Assembly (NCBI GenBank): GCA_012962365.1
Contig: DTXR01000011.1
Span: forward strand, 1 to 8,440
Reading direction: 5' to 3'
DNA length: 8,440 nucleotides
Origin: Chromatiaceae bacterium
GTDB lineage: Bacteria; Pseudomonadota; Gammaproteobacteria; Chromatiales; Chromatiaceae
Shown here piece after piece: positions 7,050 to 8,440 of the stretch. How positions within the stretch are numbered: the first letter of the stretch is position 1; the number at the start of each line of letters is the position of its first letter. Position numbers and translations under genes: made by a program. The notes under the pieces are model-generated. The model was not told the DNA's origin. It saw only the letters and a program-made list of their open reading frames with translations, and did no database searches.

Positions 7050-7525
7050 CCCGCGTATGGATTTCAGCGGGCACCAATGTCGATGCTGAAACCAACATGC
7101 GTGCTGCGGTGCAGAACCTGCGTGCGGAATTTGGTGAACTTGTCTTGTCTCCTGTATATCGAACCAAAGCTGTTGGTTTTGAAGGAGATGATTTCCTGAA
7201 TATGGTTATCGGTATCGATACAGAACTACCGCCGGATCAGTTGCGCACCCGGCTGCGCACCATTGAAAAAAGCCTGGGACGAGTGCGGGGCGAAGAGAAA
7301 TTTTCACCGCGAACCATTGATCTGGATTTGCTTACCTGGGGTGAATTGGTGGATGAAGCAGCAGACATCCCCCGGAGTGAGATCCTGCGTTATGCTTTTG
7401 TGCTCAAGCCTCTCGCAGATGTGGCGCCCGACGAACAGCATCCGGAAACGGGAGAATCGTATGCCGGTATATGGCGGCACTTTCGAGGCGAAGAAGACAT
7501 GTCACTACTGGATTGGGACTGGTAG
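7046..7525 (+). CDS. folK: FolK-like hydroxymethyldihydropterin pyrophosphokinase (divergent)
   Basis: Expected to transfer pyrophosphate from ATP to 6-hydroxymethyl-7,8-dihydropterin, the step after FolB. It is 159 residues, the E. coli length. Family features seen: the start RVWISAGTNVDAETNMRAAV, YRTKAVGFEGDDFLN (38-52), IEKSLGRVRG (73-82), and the signature SPRTIDLDLL (87-96) with the metal-binding D92 and D94. It is odd in the next block. Where E. coli has PHYDMKNRGF with ATP-binding H115, Y116 and R121, this protein reads PRSEILRYAF (109-118), so His, Tyr and Arg are replaced by Arg, Ser and Tyr. It may be a FolK paralogue rather than the main enzyme; as I recall, Pseudomonas carries a FolK-like gene next to folB and a separate folK elsewhere. 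It ends in TAG, 3 bp from the end of the convergent SDR gene. Confidence 0.85.
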   Translation: MTRVWISAGTNVDAETNMRAAVQNLRAEFGELVLSPVYRTKAVGFEGDDFLNMVIGIDTELPPDQLRTRLRTIEKSLGRVRGEEKFSPRTIDLDLLTWGELVDEAADIPRSEILRYAFVLKPLADVAPDEQHPETGESYAGIWRHFRGEEDMSLLDWDW

Positions 7526-7528
7526 CGC

Positions 7529-8278
7529 CTACTGCTGAACGCTGCGCCCGCCATCCACGGCAATGATCTGCCCGGTGATGTATTCTGCCGTGGCAAGGAA
7601 CAGCACCGTGCGGGCGATGTTCTCGGGGCGGCCCGCGCGTTCCAGGGGAATTCGGGGCAGGAACTTGTGCTTGGCAGCTTCGCCATGCTCGCCTTCCGGC
7701 CACAGGATCGCGCCTGGCGCCACCCCGTTGACGCGAATTTCCGGAGCCAGCTCCCGTGCCAGAGACTTCACCATCATGGCATTGGCGGCCTTGGCCATGC
7801 TGTAGATCGGGTGAGCCTTGTGTGGGCGCTCTGCGTGGATATCCACCATGTTGATGATACATCCGCTGGTTTCACGCAAGGCGTTCGCCGCTTCTTTTGC
7901 CAGAAAAAAGGGTGCCTTGGCGTTGACACCGAACAGACTGTCCCATTGCGCTTCTGTTGCTTCGTCCACGGGCGTCGGGAAGAAATTGGAGGCGTTGTTG
8001 AGCAGGATGTCCAGTTTCCCGGTGGCCTTGAGGCAGTCTTTCAGCAATTTGTGCAGGTACGAGAAATCAAGCAGGTCTCCTTGTACCAGAGACACGGAGT
8101 CAGGCCGGCTGCTCAGCAGTTCTTCCTGTAGCGCCGCCGCTTTTTCTGCGGAACTCCGGTAGTGAATGATGATGTGCGCCCCTGCGGCGTGGAGAAGTTT
8201 TGCGCTCATGGCGCCAAGACGCGCAGCGCCGCCGGTGATCAATACGGTCTTGTTCTTCAAAGGCTGGGGATCAAGCAT
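7529..8278 (-). CDS. SDR-family pteridine reductase (PTR1/FolM-like)
   Basis: A 249-residue short-chain dehydrogenase/reductase, probably an NADPH-dependent reductase of dihydropterins or dihydrofolate. Seen in order: the Rossmann nucleotide motif TGGAARLG (15-22), HYRSSAEKA (39-47) after the second strand, where a basic Arg suits NADPH, NNASNFFPTP (94-103), catalytic D146, Y159 and K163 (VDIHAERP...YSMAK), and ITGQIIAVDGG (234-244). NNAS in place of NNAG, followed by F-P-T-P, and the Asp exactly 13 residues before the catalytic Tyr, are hallmarks of the trypanosomatid PTR1 type rather than of general SDRs. Its position beside folB-folK supports a folate or pterin role. The ATG at 8278 is the family start. 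It ends in TAG, 3 bp from the convergent folK stop. The exact substrate is inferred. Confidence 0.88.
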   Translation of the reverse strand: MLDPQPLKNKTVLITGGAARLGAMSAKLLHAAGAHIIIHYRSSAEKAAALQEELLSSRPDSVSLVQGDLLDFSYLHKLLKDCLKATGKLDILLNNASNFFPTPVDEATEAQWDSLFGVNAKAPFFLAKEAANALRETSGCIINMVDIHAERPHKAHPIYSMAKAANAMMVKSLARELAPEIRVNGVAPGAILWPEGEHGEAAKHKFLPRIPLERAGRPENIARTVLFLATAEYITGQIIAVDGGRSVQQ

Positions 8279-8292
8279 ACAAGCTATCCGGC

Positions 8293-8301
8293 TGTTAGAA
8301 T
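8293..8301 (+). promoter_or_regulatory. candidate extended -10 promoter for the 8336 methyltransferase gene
   Basis: TG-T-TAGAAT is an extended -10 element with 5 of 6 matches to TATAAT. No good -35 is seen 16-18 bp upstream, which an extended -10 can tolerate. The predicted start near 8308 gives a leader of about 28 nt before the ATG at 8336. Confidence 0.45.
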
Positions 8302-8302
8302 C

Positions 8303-8308
8303 ATTGTA
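8303..8308 (-). promoter_or_regulatory. candidate -10 element for the pteridine reductase gene
   Basis: TACAAT on the minus strand (5 of 6 matches) lies back to back with the plus-strand TAGAAT, one base apart. The -35 region is not convincing. A start near 8296 would give a leader of about 18 nt for the SDR gene at 8278. Confidence 0.35.
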
Positions 8309-8335
8309 TCCAGTTTACCCCACACACTGCTTTCG

Positions 8336-8440
8336 ATGAACCTCCCTGAACTTTCTGCGGAAGAAACGGCCCAGCAACAGGCCATGATGGCCCTGCTGGG
8401 AAATGAAATCCGCAAGGCCGGTGGCGCCATACCTTTTGAC
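8336..8440 (+). CDS. N-terminus of a probable COG1565 SAM-dependent methyltransferase (partial)
   Basis: An ATG at 8336 opens a frame that runs 35 codons to the window edge without a stop. The peptide begins MNLPELSAEETAQQQ and continues with NEIRKAGGAIPFD. This resembles the N-terminus of COG1565 / NDUFAF7 (MidA)-type class I SAM-dependent methyltransferases, which typically start with a short acidic stretch and an I..AGG.IPF motif before the methyltransferase fold. The catalytic part is outside the window, so the family call rests on this short motif and on remembered gene order in related genomes. It is divergent from the pteridine reductase gene, with 57 bp between start codons. No Shine-Dalgarno site is evident. 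Confidence 0.6.
   Translation, partial: MNLPELSAEETAQQQAMMALLGNEIRKAGGAIPFD

Noticed and set aside
7667..8131. 154-codon plus-strand open frame within the SDR gene
   Set aside because: It is antisense to a reductase with complete SDR motifs and normal length, so it is a by-product of high-GC codon use.

Overview
The window is a gammaproteobacterial chromosomal housekeeping region of moderately high GC, with no phage, insertion sequence, CRISPR or tRNA signal. Gene order and protein sequences point to a Pseudomonas/Alcanivorax/Marinobacter-like relative. That placement is inferred from remembered family sequences and cannot be fixed to a genus by eye.

Layout. Minus strand, 3714 down to 1: the macromolecular-synthesis operon rpsU - yqeY (GatB/YqeY domain) - dnaG - rpoD, with rpoD cut by the left window edge after 399 codons. 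An internal promoter with a perfect TATAAT lies between dnaG and rpoD and overlaps a 17-bp palindrome. Plus strand, 3823-4869: tsaD (tRNA t6A synthesis), divergent from rpsU. Minus strand, 6617 down to 4930: plsY (phospholipid synthesis) followed 5 bp later by an MscS-type channel gene. Plus strand, 6690-7525: folB-folK, overlapping by ATGA. Minus strand, 8278-7529: a pteridine-reductase-like SDR, convergent with folK with a 3-bp gap. Plus strand from 8336: the start of a probable COG1565 SAM-dependent methyltransferase, cut by the right edge.

How the genes fit together. The left half couples translation (S21), replication priming (DnaG) and transcription (sigma-70). The right half holds lipid-precursor synthesis and a folate/pterin group (FolB, a divergent FolK, a pteridine reductase).

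The most notable observation is in dnaG. The conserved N-terminus, read from a GTG at 3017, is interrupted by an in-frame TAG at codon 25 (2945-2943), while the rest of the primase is intact and its zinc ligands fall at exactly the E. coli residue numbers. The essential primase is therefore either misread here (sequence error), translated by readthrough, or made from a TTG at codon 29 as a shortened protein. Genome-wide TAG reassignment looks unlikely because folK and the SDR gene both end properly in TAG. I see no convincing novel multi-gene system; the rest is conserved core genome with a few regulatory and active-site oddities.
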